Below, in pieces: positions 9,391 to 17,599 of a stretch of DNA of 59,057 bases. This DNA is from Aquibium sp. A9E412 (GTDB lineage Bacteria; Pseudomonadota; Alphaproteobacteria; Rhizobiales; Rhizobiaceae): contig NZ_JAOAOP010000019.1 of the NCBI RefSeq assembly GCF_030398335.1, forward strand, positions 1-59,057, given 5' to 3'. The notes below the pieces were generated by a model. The model saw nothing but the letters and a program-made list of their open reading frames with translations. It ran no database searches and was not told the origin of the DNA. The position numbers were made by a program, and so were the translations under genes. Numbering within the stretch: the first letter of the stretch is position 1; the number at the start of each line of letters is the position of its first letter.

Positions 9391-10350
9391 ATGGACCAGG
9401 CCGCCCCCGCCGAGGCCTATTCGCCCTATCGCGTCTTCTCGGCCGAGCGCTGGGCGCAGTTCCGCGCCGACATGCCGCTGACGCTGACCGAGGACGAGGT
9501 GCGCCGGCTGCGCTCGCTCAACGACCCGGTCGATCTCGAGGAGGTGCGCCGCGTCTACCTGTCGCTGTCGCGGCTCCTGTCGGCGCATGTCGAGGCGAGC
9601 CAGCTCCTGTTCGAGCAGCGCAAGGTGTTCTTCAACTCCGACAACGCGGTCAAGACGCCCTTCATCATCGGCATCGCCGGCTCGGTGGCGGTCGGCAAGT
9701 CGACGACGGCGCGCGTGCTCAAGGAGCTGCTCGCCCGCTGGACGTCGAGTCCCAAGGTCGATCTGGTCACCACCGACGGCTTCCTGCTGCCGAACGCCAT
9801 CCTGCGCCGCGACAATCTGATGGAGCGCAAGGGCTTTCCCGACAGCTACGACGTCGGCGCCATCCTGCGCTTCCTGTCGGCCATCAAGGCGGGCGTGCGC
9901 AATGTGCGCGCGCCGCTCTACTCGCACATGACCTACGACGTGCTGCCCGGCGCCTTCGTCACCATCGACCAGCCGGACATCCTGATCTTCGAGGGCATCA
10001 ACGTCCTGCAGACGCGCGACCTGCCGAGCGACGGCAAGGTGGTGCCCTTCGTGTCGGACTTCTTCGACTTCTCGATCTACATCGACGCCGACGAGGCGCT
10101 CATCCACCGCTGGTATGTCGACCGCTTCATGCGGCTGCGCGAGACCGCTTTCCGCAATCCGGATTCCTTCTTCCACCGCTACTCGCAGCTCTCGGCCGAT
10201 GCCGCGCACGCCATCGCCGAGGGCCTCTGGAAGAACATCAACCTGAAGAACCTGAAGGAAAACATCCTGCCGACCCGCCCGCGCGCCGACCTGATCCTGC
10301 GCAAGGGCGAGGACCATCTGGTCGAGGAGGTCGCCCTCAGGAAGCTGTGA
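9391..10350 (+). CDS. coaA: Pantothenate kinase, type I
   Basis: Phosphorylates pantothenate, the first step of coenzyme A synthesis. The 319-residue length matches the E. coli-type CoaA (about 316). The P-loop is [12 protein letters not shown] at residues 94-105, followed by the family segments [12 protein letters not shown] and EGINVLQ. The ATG at 9391 is chosen because GGAGG lies 11 bases upstream; a GTG at 9361 in the same frame would add 10 residues but has no ribosome binding site. It closes the his operon, 33 bases after hisE. A second coenzyme A gene, coaBC, lies 1.3 kb away. Confidence 0.95.
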   Translation: MDQAAPAEAYSPYRVFSAERWAQFRADMPLTLTEDEVRRLRSLNDPVDLEEVRRVYLSLSRLLSAHVEASQLLFEQRKVFFNSDNAVKTPFIIGIAGSVAVGKSTTARVLKELLARWTSSPKVDLVTTDGFLLPNAILRRDNLMERKGFPDSYDVGAILRFLSAIKAGVRNVRAPLYSHMTYDVLPGAFVTIDQPDILIFEGINVLQTRDLPSDGKVVPFVSDFFDFSIYIDADEALIHRWYVDRFMRLRETAFRNPDSFFHRYSQLSADAAHAIAEGLWKNINLKNLKENILPTRPRADLILRKGEDHLVEEVALRKL

Positions 10351-10357
10351 GATACCG

Positions 10358-11458
10358 TCAGGTGGCGCGCGGCGCCGGCGCCGGCAGCGCCCCCGGCGCG
10401 GTGCGCCGGCCGGCCGGCGCGGCGGCGCGGCGCACGGCCAGATAGATCGCCGCGACAAGCGGCACTGCGACGTAGGCATCGATCGCGTAGTGCCAGGCGA
10501 GATAGACCGAGCTCGCCGCGATCACCGCCAGATAGGCGCACATGAAAAGGCCGAGCCGGCGCGACACCTCGAAGGCGAAGAAGGTGTTGAGCGCGGTCAG
10601 CGCCACATGCACGCTGGGGAAGGCCGAGATGCCGGAGCCGAAGCCGGCGCGGCCCGACTCGTGCAGCCGCCACAGATAGTCCTGCAGCACCACCGCCGCG
10701 TTGGCCGCGCTGTCGCTGCGCGCCAGGAAGGCGAGCTGCTCGCCGAAGCGCGCCGCATCGCCGGTCACCAGGCCGTAGAAGGCCGGTCCGGCCGACAGGA
10801 AGAGCCCGGCGAGGAGATTGCCGACGACCACCCAGACCAGCATGAAGCACAGCACGTAGCGGCCGCGCAGCGCCGCCGCCCTGGGCGAGGTGGCGACGAA
10901 GAACAGCGTCGCGAAGGTCAGCACCAGCCAGCCGACATTGTAGTTCCACTGCACCGCCTCGCGCAGCCAGTCGCGGCCGGCCAGCGCCATCAGCGGCCGC
11001 CACGGGTCGACGCCGAAGTGCAGCCATCGGTCGATGTCGGCATGCAGCCGGTCGTACGGAAAGCCGCCGTGCCACACCGGCAGCGCGTTCTTGACCGAGG
11101 TGAAGGTGCCCTGGAAGACCATCAGCCCGGTCAACAGCGCGATGCCGCCGGCCATGTGCGCGAAGCGGCGGGCCGAAAAGATGCGCCGGGCGGCGAGCCG
11201 GCGGCGCCGGTCGAAGCGGTGCACCAGCATCACCGCATCGAAGACCAGCGCCACCGCCGGCATGAACAGCGCGAACAGCACGGTCCACTGCACGACGTAG
11301 CGCGAATAGGCGAGCCGGTCCCAGGCGCCGGCCGCGATCACGAAGGCGAGGCCGGCGAGCGTGTAGAGCGCGATCGCCAGATAGAGCCCGCCGTCGCGGC
11401 GCAGCGCGGCGCCGAGCGTCGGGACGAAGCGCGTCTGCCTGCCGTCGGCCTGTGCCAT
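10358..11458 (-). CDS. PAP2-family membrane phosphatase
   Basis: A 366-residue polytopic membrane protein with about seven hydrophobic segments. The PAP2 catalytic motifs are visible near the C-terminus: AFPSVHVALT (motif 2, with the catalytic His) and AWHYAIDAYV (motif 3, His and Asp). This layout is like PAP2_3/AUR1-type lipid phosphatases, so a lipid phosphate or sphingolipid-like head group is a plausible substrate, but that is inference. The ATG at 11458 has GAAGGA upstream. The C-terminal tail is Pro/Ala/Arg-rich. It is convergent with coaA (7 bases apart) and divergent from coaBC. Confidence 0.8.
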   Translation of the reverse strand: MAQADGRQTRFVPTLGAALRRDGGLYLAIALYTLAGLAFVIAAGAWDRLAYSRYVVQWTVLFALFMPAVALVFDAVMLVHRFDRRRRLAARRIFSARRFAHMAGGIALLTGLMVFQGTFTSVKNALPVWHGGFPYDRLHADIDRWLHFGVDPWRPLMALAGRDWLREAVQWNYNVGWLVLTFATLFFVATSPRAAALRGRYVLCFMLVWVVVGNLLAGLFLSAGPAFYGLVTGDAARFGEQLAFLARSDSAANAAVVLQDYLWRLHESGRAGFGSGISAFPSVHVALTALNTFFAFEVSRRLGLFMCAYLAVIAASSVYLAWHYAIDAYVAVPLVAAIYLAVRRAAAPAGRRTAPGALPAPAPRAT

Positions 11459-11650
11459 CCTCACGCGTCCTTCACCGGTCGGTCCGGTGTAGGGCGAAAA
11501 CCTCAAGATTTGCTTAGGGGACGGGGCGGCGGCGCCGGGCCGGAGCGCGGCCCGCGAAGCGGCGCCGCTTTTCAAGCCGGGCGATTTCCGCCATACCGGC
11601 CGTCGCCGGCCGGCGCAGCGCCTGCCGGCACGGCCAGCGGAGCGGCGACA

Positions 11651-12871
11651 ATGAGCCTCAGCGAAAAGCGCATCCTGCTCGTCATCGGCGGTGGCATCGC
11701 CGCCTACAAGGCGCTCGACCTGATCCGCCGGCTGAAGGAGCGTGGCGCGGCGGTGCGCTGCGTGATGACGGCGGCCGCGCAGCAGTTCGTGACGCCGCTG
11801 GCCGCCGGCGCGCTGAGCGCCGATCAGGTGTTCACCGAGCTGTTCGACCGCCAGGCCGAGCACGACGTCGGCCATATCCGTCTGGCCCGCGAGGCCGACT
11901 TGGTGGTGGTGGCGCCGGCGACGGCCGACCTGATGGCCAAGCTCGCCAACGGGCTGGCCAACGACCTGGCCTCCGCCATCCTGCTCGCCACCGAGACGCC
12001 GGTCCTGATGGCGCCGGCGATGAACCCGCGCATGTGGGCGCATCCGGCGACGCGCCGCAACCGGGAGCGGCTCGCCGCCGACGGCGTCGCCTTCGTCGGC
12101 CCCGGCCGCGGCGAGATGGCCGAGGCGGGCGAGGCGGGCGAGGGCCGCATGGCCGAGCCGCTGGAGATCGCCGCCGCTGTCGAGCGGTGTCTCGGTGCGG
12201 CCGACCGGCCGCTCGCCGGCCGCCGCGCGATCGTCACCTCCGGCCCGACGCACGAGCCGATCGATCCGGTGCGCTACGTCGCCAACCGGTCGTCCGGCCG
12301 CCAGGGCCATGCCATCGCCGCCGCCCTCGCCGGTCTCGGCGCCGAGGTGGTTCTGGTGTCGGGCCCCGTGGCGCTCGCCGACCCGCCGGGCGTCACCGTC
12401 GTGCATGTCGAGAGCGCGCGCCAGATGCGCGACGCGGTCGAGGCCGCACTGCCGGCCGATGCCGGCATCTTCGTCGCCGCCGTCGCCGACTGGCGCCCGG
12501 AGACGCACGCGGCCGAGAAGATGAAGAAGACGCCGGACGGCGCGCCGCCGGCGCTCGCCATGGTGGAGAACCCGGACATCCTGGCCACCGTCGGCCACCA
12601 CGCGCAGCGTCCACGGCTCGTCGTCGGCTTCGCGGCGGAGACGCAGAACCTGCTGGAGAACGCCGCCGCCAAGCTCGCCCGCAAGGGCGCCGACCTGATC
12701 GTCGCCAACGACGTCTCGCACGACAGCGGCATCGGCCCCGGCGGCGTGATGGGCGGCGCGCGCAACCGGGTCCGGCTCGTTTCGGCCGACGGCGTCGAGG
12801 ATTGGCCGGAGATGGACAAGCAGGCGGTGGCCGAGCGCCTCGCCCGGCTCGTCGCCGAGCGGCTCGCGTGA
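11651..12871 (+). CDS. coaBC: Phosphopantothenoylcysteine decarboxylase / phosphopantothenate-cysteine ligase
   Basis: A bifunctional coenzyme A synthesis enzyme (406 aa). The N-terminal flavoprotein CoaC half (about 1-180) has GGGIAAYKALDL, the catalytic His in VGHIRLA and the APAMNPRMW loop. The C-terminal CoaB half (about 187-406) has SGPTHEPIDPVRY, the NRSSGRQG nucleotide loop, AAVADWRP and KMKK. The start at 11651 begins MSLSEKRILL; the ribosome binding site is weak (GCGGCGACA). The stop overlaps a GNAT gene (GTGA). It is divergent from the PAP2 gene with 192 bases between them. Confidence 0.96.
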   Translation: MSLSEKRILLVIGGGIAAYKALDLIRRLKERGAAVRCVMTAAAQQFVTPLAAGALSADQVFTELFDRQAEHDVGHIRLAREADLVVVAPATADLMAKLANGLANDLASAILLATETPVLMAPAMNPRMWAHPATRRNRERLAADGVAFVGPGRGEMAEAGEAGEGRMAEPLEIAAAVERCLGAADRPLAGRRAIVTSGPTHEPIDPVRYVANRSSGRQGHAIAAALAGLGAEVVLVSGPVALADPPGVTVVHVESARQMRDAVEAALPADAGIFVAAVADWRPETHAAEKMKKTPDGAPPALAMVENPDILATVGHHAQRPRLVVGFAAETQNLLENAAAKLARKGADLIVANDVSHDSGIGPGGVMGGARNRVRLVSADGVEDWPEMDKQAVAERLARLVAERLA

Positions 12872-13407
12872 GGCAGCCGGCGGCCGGCCGCTGCGCGGCG
12901 CCGGTGCTGGAGACCGAGCGGCTGGTGCTGCGCGCCCACCGGGCCGACGATCTCGACGCCTATGCCGCCATGTGGGCCGACCCCGAGATGGCGCGCTATG
13001 TCGGCGGCCGGGCCTTCACCCGCGAGGAGGCCTGGACGCGCCTGCTGCGCCATCGCGGCTCGTGGGCGCTGCTCGGCTTCGGCTTCTGGGTGGTCACCGA
13101 GCGCGCCGGCGGCCGGCTGATCGGCGAGGCCGGCGTGCAGGAGATGCAGCGCCGGATCGACCCGCCGATGACGGGCATGCTGGAGGCCGGCTGGGGCGTG
13201 CTGCCGGAGGTTCAGGGGCGCGGCCTGGCGCGCGAGGCCGCACGCGCCGTGCTCGGCTGGGCCGAGGCGCGGTTTCCCGGCCGACCTTTCGCCTGTCTGA
13301 TCGACGCCCGCCACGCGGCCTCGATCCGGCTTGCCCGCGACCTCGGCTTCCGCGATTTCGCCCTGAGCCGCTACGAGGGCGACGAGGTGGTTATCCTGCG
13401 CCGCTGA
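12868..13407 (+). CDS. GNAT-family N-acetyltransferase (RimJ/RimL-like)
   Basis: A 179-residue acetyltransferase. ETERLVLRAHRADDLDAYAAMWADPEM is the typical opening of the RimJ-type subfamily (quoted here as ETERLVLRAHRADD). The acetyl-CoA loop appears as VLPEVQGRGLAREAARAVL, and the C-terminal ARHAASIRLARDLGF helix is normal. The GTG at 12868 overlaps the coaBC stop by 4 bases; a second in-frame GTG at 12904 would start just before LETERLVL and is also possible. The substrate is unknown. Translational coupling to coaBC ties it to an enzyme of CoA synthesis, the source of its cofactor. Confidence 0.8.
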   Translation: MRQPAAGRCAAPVLETERLVLRAHRADDLDAYAAMWADPEMARYVGGRAFTREEAWTRLLRHRGSWALLGFGFWVVTERAGGRLIGEAGVQEMQRRIDPPMTGMLEAGWGVLPEVQGRGLAREAARAVLGWAEARFPGRPFACLIDARHAASIRLARDLGFRDFALSRYEGDEVVILRR

Positions 13408-13423
13408 CCGCCGCGATGCCCTC

Positions 13424-13816
13424 TCAGCGCGCCTCGAAGATCTGGATGAGGTTGCCGCATCCGTCCTCGAACAGGGCGGTGGCGGGTGACCCTGCGATCT
13501 CCGTCGGCGCGCCGCGGAATGTCACGCCTTCGGCGCGCAGCCGTTCATACTCGGCGCGGATGTCGTCGGTGGCGAAGGCGGCGGCGGGAATCCCCGCCTC
13601 GAACAGCGCCTTCTGGTAGCTGCGCGCGAAGTCGTGGCCCACCGGCTCCAGCAGCAGCTCCGTGCCGCCGCTCTGCCCGGGCGTCGTCACCGTCAGCCAG
13701 CGCGCCGCGCCGACCGGAAAATCCTGCTTCTTCTCGAAGCCCAGAATCCCGGTATAGACTCGCTCGGCCTTCTCCTGGTCGTCGACCGGCACGCTGGTCA
13801 GCGCGATTCGCAACAT
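13424..13816 (-). CDS. VOC-family (glyoxalase-like) protein
   Basis: A 130-residue protein with two beta-alpha-beta-beta-beta units. MLRIALTSVPVDDQEKAERVY opens the fold, and the C-terminal FEDGCGNLIQIFE carries the usual metal-ligand position (Glu of IQIFE). The ATG at 13816 has GGAGG six bases upstream; an in-frame ATG four codons earlier lacks spacing for that site. Close family members are often annotated as glyoxalase/bleomycin resistance proteins; the substrate here is unknown. It is downstream of the ArsR-SRPBCC pair on the same strand, with a decayed copy of the dispersed repeat between them. Confidence 0.8.
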   Translation of the reverse strand: MLRIALTSVPVDDQEKAERVYTGILGFEKKQDFPVGAARWLTVTTPGQSGGTELLLEPVGHDFARSYQKALFEAGIPAAAFATDDIRAEYERLRAEGVTFRGAPTEIAGSPATALFEDGCGNLIQIFEAR

Positions 13817-13855
13817 GGTTTCCTCCATCGGCGTGAAGCGGCCGGACGGCCGCGC

Positions 13856-13952
13856 GAGAGCGTCTGCAGGCGGCGCGGACCCCGCTCCGCCGTCCGAACG
13901 CGGTGACACGGCGACATCGGGCCGACCGGCGATTCCGCGGGCGGTGGAGCGG
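13856..13952 (+). repeat. Dispersed intergenic repeat, copy H (decayed)
   Basis: Recognisable but diverged copy: GAGAGCGTCTGCAGGCGG at the left, CGCCGTCCGAACGCGGTGAC in the middle and GGCCGACCGGCGATTCCG at the right line up in order and spacing with the other copies. The core GGAAACCGGTTC has changed to GGACCCCGCTCC. The 3' hairpin is weakened. It sits in the 158-base gap between the VOC and SRPBCC genes. Confidence 0.6.
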
Positions 13953-13974
13953 CGCGAGCGGCCGGCCTGGCGTT

Positions 13975-14514
13975 CTACTGGCGCGAGAAGCGTTCTCTGT
14001 AGTCCGCCTCCAGCGCCGTGATGCGCGACCAGAAGGGCGGCGTCGGGGCGCCGGCCAGGACGGCCGCAAGCACGGCGAGATGGGCGTGCCAGCCGCTCGA
14101 GACGTTGGCCATCGCATCGCCATCGGCGAGGCGGCTGTGGGTGATCACAAGCAGGGTCCGGTCGCCGTCGGGAAAGAGCTCGAAGCGCACCACGCTGCTC
14201 TCGCCGTCGCCCGGCCAGGTCATGGCGAGGACGCGCGGCGGATCGCATTCCAGAATGCGGCCTTCGCAGGCGACGCCGGTCTCGTTCATCGCGCGATAGC
14301 GCGCCGGCGGATCCTCGTCGGTGAAGTTGGCGTGGCGGAAGACGAGACGGGCCGTGCCGCCGGGGCGGAGGTCCATCGTGCCGTCGGCGAGCCATTGCCG
14401 GCGCTTGTCGGGCTGCGTGAGATAGGCCCAGATCCGCTCGGCCGGCCCCGGCAGGCGACGCTCCAGGCGCACCGTGTCGGAGGCGGTGGCCACGCCGTAG
14501 CTGTCATCGGACAT
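13975..14514 (-). CDS. SRPBCC-family (AHSA1-type) protein
   Basis: A 179-residue protein of the START-like SRPBCC fold: VRLERRLPGPAERIWAYLTQ opens the domain, WLADGTMDLRPGG follows, and the C-terminal GWHAHLAVLAAVL helix closes the ligand cavity. Proteins of this type bind hydrophobic ligands and are very often paired with ArsR regulators, as here. The N-terminus overlaps the end of the ArsR gene by 11 bases, so both come from one transcript under ArsR control. The ligand is unknown. Confidence 0.85.
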   Translation of the reverse strand: MSDDSYGVATASDTVRLERRLPGPAERIWAYLTQPDKRRQWLADGTMDLRPGGTARLVFRHANFTDEDPPARYRAMNETGVACEGRILECDPPRVLAMTWPGDGESSVVRFELFPDGDRTLLVITHSRLADGDAMANVSSGWHAHLAVLAAVLAGAPTPPFWSRITALEADYRERFSRQ

Positions 14515-14911
14515 CGTCGGTCCTTTCCCGGTTGCGTGAAGGGGCGGAGCGCGCCGGCGTGTCCCGTTGCGCTGCAGCCGGCGCGTCCTCGGCCGCGAGA
14601 AGCGTTTCGAGACGGTCGAGCCGGCGGCTCCAGAAGCGCTCGTAGTGCTCGAGCCAGGCCTGCGCCTCGGCCAGCCGTGCGGCCTCGAGCCGGCACAGAT
14701 GCGTGCGCCCGCGCACCTCGCGCCGCACCAGGCCGGCGCGTTCCAGCACCTTCACGTGCTTGGCCGCGCCGGCGAAGCTCATCGCATAGGGGGCGGCGAG
14801 GTCGCCGATGCTGAGCGCGCCGTCGCAGAGCCGCGCGAGCATGCCGCGCCGCGTGCGATCCGAAAGGGCGTGAAAGACGATGTCGAGCGCGTCGCGTTCT
14901 TTTTCAACCAT
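14504..14911 (-). CDS. ArsR-family transcriptional regulator
   Basis: A 135-residue winged-helix regulator. The HTH spans about residues 10-80: VFHALSDRTRRGMLARL, then SIGDLAAPYAMSFAGAAKHVKVLERAGL, then the wing REVRGRTHLCRL. It has no CxC metal site in the recognition helix, so it belongs to the non-metal SdpR-like group that accompanies SRPBCC proteins. The start codon lies inside an 18-base palindrome and the -10 box ends only 6 bases before it, so the mRNA is probably almost leaderless and the gene is probably autoregulated. The C-terminal tail is disordered and charged. Confidence 0.9.
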   Translation of the reverse strand: MVEKERDALDIVFHALSDRTRRGMLARLCDGALSIGDLAAPYAMSFAGAAKHVKVLERAGLVRREVRGRTHLCRLEAARLAEAQAWLEHYERFWSRRLDRLETLLAAEDAPAAAQRDTPARSAPSRNRERTDDVR

Positions 14912-14920
14912 GAGGTTGAA
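14903..14920. promoter_or_regulatory. ArsR operator 1, over -10 and start codon
   Basis: A perfect inverted repeat, TTCAACC-ATGA-GGTTGAA, with 7-base arms and a 4-base spacer. It covers the -10 edge, the expected transcription start and the ArsR ATG, the ideal place for an autorepressor. Assignment to the ArsR protein is inferred from position. Confidence 0.7.
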
Positions 14921-14946
14921 TTACATCCGGGCGGAGCAATTATCAA
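14918..14946 (-). promoter_or_regulatory. ArsR-SRPBCC promoter
   Basis: On the minus strand TTGATA and TAATTC are 17 bases apart. The -10 ends 6 bases before the start codon at 14911, so transcription should begin at or within a base or two of the ATG, giving a leaderless or nearly leaderless message. Both hexamers are overlapped by matching operators. Confidence 0.6.
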
Positions 14947-14959
14947 CCGTTCGGTTTAA
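14942..14959. promoter_or_regulatory. ArsR operator 2, over -35
   Basis: ATCAACC-GTTC-GGTTTAA has the same 7-4-7 geometry and nearly the same arms as operator 1. Its centre is 39 bases from that of operator 1 and it covers part of the -35 box. Two sites of equal layout at one promoter support real, possibly cooperative, regulator binding. Confidence 0.55.
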
Positions 14960-14973
14960 TGATGGGATCGAGA

Positions 14974-14999
14974 AAAGGCCGGTGCGTGGACCGGCCTTT
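14974..14999 (-). terminator. Hairpin terminator downstream of peroxiredoxin
   Basis: A perfect 10-bp stem, AAAGGCCGGT and ACCGGCCTTT, around a 6-base loop. On the minus strand the stem runs into TTTTCTC, the usual U-rich tail, so it should end the peroxiredoxin transcript before the ArsR promoter. Confidence 0.75.
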
Positions 15000-15015
15000 C
15001 GTCATTTTGCCGGCG

Positions 15016-15078
15016 CCGTTCGGCTTCTCACGGAAGCGCAGATCGGCTCCGGGCGGTCGTTTCAGCGCGTTTCGCGCG
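15016..15078 (-). repeat. Dispersed intergenic repeat, copy G (3' half)
   Basis: Read on the minus strand, the 3' part is well kept: AACGCGCTGAAACGAC, then GGAGCCGATCTGCG, then CTTCCGTGAGAAGC and CGAACGGC. The 5' half (GAGAGCG to ACCGGTTCGCC) is absent or scrambled in 15079-15126. It lies between the peroxiredoxin stop and the terminator hairpin. Confidence 0.6.
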
Positions 15079-15126
15079 CGGCGGAGCGGCGTCCGCTCGG
15101 CTCGCGAACGCGCCCGCGGCGCCGGT

Positions 15127-15783
15127 TCAGGCGGACGGCTGCTTGGTCTTGCGCAGATAGGGCAGCACGGTCTCGAACGTGCCGAACTTCTCCTTCGCCG
15201 CGTCGTCGGAGAACGAGGTCGGAATGATGACGTCCTCGCCGACGTTCCAGTTGGCCGGCGTGGCGATGGTGTGCTTGGCCGCCGCCTGCAGGGCGTCGAG
15301 CGCGCGCAGCACCTCGGCGAAGTTGCGGCCGACATTCATCGGATAGGTCATCGACAGCTTGAGCTGCTTGTCGGGTCCGATGATGAAGACCGAGCGCACC
15401 GTGGCGCTGTCGTTCGGCGTGCGGCCGTCGGGCAGGTAGGCCTCGGCCGGCAGCATGTCGAACGCCTTGGAGACCTCGAGCTTGTCGTCGGCGATGATCG
15501 GGAAGCCGGCCTTGCTGCCGCCGACCTTCTCGATGTCGCCCTTCCACTTCTTGTGGTCCTCGACATTGTCGACCGAGATGCCGATCACCTTGGTGCCGCG
15601 CTTGGCCCACTCGTCGGAGAGCTGGGCGACGGCGCCGAACTCGGTGGTGCAAACCGGCGTGAAGTCCTTCGGATGCGAGAACAGGATCGCCCAGCTGTCG
15701 CCGATCCAGTCATGCAGCTTGAAGGTGCCCTGGTCGGTCTCGACGGTCAGGTTCGGAATCGTGTCGTTGATGCGCAGTCCCAT
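15127..15783 (-). CDS. 1-Cys peroxiredoxin (Prx6 family)
   Basis: Reduces peroxides in the cytoplasm. The 218-residue length and the C-terminal extension fit the Prx6 group. The peroxidatic Cys45 is in PVCTTEFG, and it is the only cysteine in the protein, so this is a true 1-Cys enzyme without a resolving Cys. Thr42 (in DFTPVC) and Arg128 region (ATVRSVFIIGP) complete the active site. AAGGAG precedes the ATG and a TTGCCC-N17-CATATT promoter lies upstream. A strong hairpin terminator lies downstream. Confidence 0.93.
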   Translation of the reverse strand: MGLRINDTIPNLTVETDQGTFKLHDWIGDSWAILFSHPKDFTPVCTTEFGAVAQLSDEWAKRGTKVIGISVDNVEDHKKWKGDIEKVGGSKAGFPIIADDKLEVSKAFDMLPAEAYLPDGRTPNDSATVRSVFIIGPDKQLKLSMTYPMNVGRNFAEVLRALDALQAAAKHTIATPANWNVGEDVIIPTSFSDDAAKEKFGTFETVLPYLRKTKQPSA

Positions 15784-15812
15784 GGCGCTACTCCTTTGTC
15801 GATTTGCACCGG

Positions 15813-15841
15813 AATATGAGAGGTGGCCCCGCCGGGGGCAA
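15813..15841 (-). promoter_or_regulatory. Putative promoter of the peroxiredoxin gene
   Basis: On the minus strand TTGCCC and CATATT are 17 bases apart, with the -10 ending 29 bases before the start codon. No obvious OxyR-type dyad was noticed. Confidence 0.5.
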
Positions 15842-15852
15842 GGATCAACTTT

Positions 15853-17517
15853 TCAGTCCGCGTCCGGTGGTCGCGGGCGGTCTGCGAAATGCGCCTTGAG
15901 CCGCGCAATATCGTTCCCGTCCCAGCCCTGCGGCTCGGTCAGCGAGATCCAGGCGTCGATGTAGTCCTCATGCGCGTAGACGTGGCCGAAACCGGTCGGC
16001 GTCGTCGTCGCGAGGGCCATGTCGAGCGCCAGTTGCAGCTGCGTCACCACCGGCGTCCAGCGCAGCGCGTCCGACACGTCCGGCGCGCGCGCCCCCCGCA
16101 TCCAGGCGGGTTCGCGGTAGACCGCCGTCGGCTCGAAGAAGGTCACGGGATCGCTGGCATATTGCAGGAACACGATGCGCAGCGGTCCCCAGGGCGCGAA
16201 GCCGTCGTCGAGGTGGTTCTGCTGGTTGGTGAAGCGCATCACCGAGCCGTCGCGAAAGCGCGGCAGCCAGGCCGGTGAGCCGGGCTGGCGGTCGGCCACG
16301 GCGGCGTTCCAGGTCGGCGTGGAGAACGGCGGTCCGCTCCACAGCGCGCCCTGGAACGGCTCGCCGACGATGTCGAACAGGTCGACCGACAGGTCGGAGT
16401 TGAGCGCGCCGAGGCTGAGCCCGTGCAGATAGAGCCGCGGGCGCTCGTCCTGCGGCAGGTCGCTCCAGTGCCGGTAGACGGCCGTGAACAGCGCCCGCGT
16501 GGCATCGGCGCCGTAGCCCGGCTCGATCAGCAGCGCCAGCCAGCTCGTCAGATAGGAGTACTGCACGGCGACCGAGGCGACGTCGCCGTCGTGGAGATAT
16601 TCGAGCGGGTCCATGGCGGCCGGGTCGATCCAGCCGGTGCCCGTCGGGGTGACGAGGACGAGCACGCTGCGCTCGAAGGCGCCGACCCGGATCAGCTCGG
16701 CGAGCGCGAGCCGCGCGCGCGCGGCGTGCGTCGGCGCCGAGTTGAGCCCGACATAGACGCGGATCGGCTCCCTGGCGGCGCGGCCGGAGACCGCCGCGAT
16801 GTCCGCGGCGCCGGGACCCGAGGCGACGAAACGCCGGCCCATCCGGCCGAGATCGTCCCAGCCGATCAGCGAGGCGGCGCTGCCGGTCTTGAAGGCCGCG
16901 CCGGGCGGCGAGAACTCGCTCTGCATCAGCGCGTCGAGCTGCCGGAAGGAGGTGTCGGCGGCCCGCAGTCCGAAGCGGAATAGCACGCCGTCGACCACCG
17001 ACCAGAAGACGAGCCCGGCCAGCAGCACCGCCAGCACGTTGGCGATGCGCGGCGGGATGAAGCGCTTCATGCGCCGCGACGAGGTCGCGTGGACGAGCGT
17101 GAACAGCCGCGCCACCATCAGGATGGCGAAGAACACGGCGGCGGCGATCAGGCCGACCTCGAGCGGCCGCGCCGTCTCGACCGGGTCGAGCCCCATCGGC
17201 ACGCGGATCGAGTTCTGCCATTCCGACGCCGTCCACAGGAAGCTGGCGACGACGGCGCCGCCGAACAGCGCCGCCGACCAAGTCGTCAGCCGCTCCGTCC
17301 GCGCCGAGAACGGCGGCAGCCCCATGTAGAACCAGAGCCAGCGCAGGAAGACGCCGATCGCATAGCCGGCCGCGAAGGAGCAGCCCGACAGAACACCCTG
17401 AAGCAGGAAGGAGCGCGGCACCAGGCTCGGCGTCAGCGACGCGGCGAAGAAGAGCGTGCCGATCAGCACGCCGACCGAGCAGAGCGACCGGCCGATGCGC
17501 CAGAACCTTTGGATCAT
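15853..17517 (-). CDS. Membrane-anchored alpha/beta hydrolase family protein
   Basis: A 554-residue protein with two halves. The N-terminal part (about 1-190) has four to five hydrophobic segments (for example GVLIGTLFFAASLTPSLVPR and NVLAVLLAGLVFWSVVDGVL). The C-terminal part (about 240-540) is an alpha/beta hydrolase with a nucleophile elbow LYLHGLSLGALNS; a late His is in FGHVYAHEDYIDAW. This combination matches the paired alpha/beta-hydrolase N- and C-terminal families known mostly from actinobacteria and alphaproteobacteria. The substrate is unknown. The start at 17517 is preferred over an upstream in-frame ATG at 17583 because it begins the membrane domain directly. Confidence 0.75.
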   Translation of the reverse strand: MIQRFWRIGRSLCSVGVLIGTLFFAASLTPSLVPRSFLLQGVLSGCSFAAGYAIGVFLRWLWFYMGLPPFSARTERLTTWSAALFGGAVVASFLWTASEWQNSIRVPMGLDPVETARPLEVGLIAAAVFFAILMVARLFTLVHATSSRRMKRFIPPRIANVLAVLLAGLVFWSVVDGVLFRFGLRAADTSFRQLDALMQSEFSPPGAAFKTGSAASLIGWDDLGRMGRRFVASGPGAADIAAVSGRAAREPIRVYVGLNSAPTHAARARLALAELIRVGAFERSVLVLVTPTGTGWIDPAAMDPLEYLHDGDVASVAVQYSYLTSWLALLIEPGYGADATRALFTAVYRHWSDLPQDERPRLYLHGLSLGALNSDLSVDLFDIVGEPFQGALWSGPPFSTPTWNAAVADRQPGSPAWLPRFRDGSVMRFTNQQNHLDDGFAPWGPLRIVFLQYASDPVTFFEPTAVYREPAWMRGARAPDVSDALRWTPVVTQLQLALDMALATTTPTGFGHVYAHEDYIDAWISLTEPQGWDGNDIARLKAHFADRPRPPDAD

Positions 17518-17599
17518 CGTTCTCCCCGCATCGTCGGCGGCGCGCCGTGTCGGCAAGCCTACCGTGCCGACGGCCGCTGGCAAGGCGGCGTGCGGGCGG

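Noticed and set aside
10490-11650. Long plus-strand frame in front of coaBC
   Set aside because: Antisense to the PAP2 membrane protein, which has clear catalytic motifs; coaBC starts normally at 11651.
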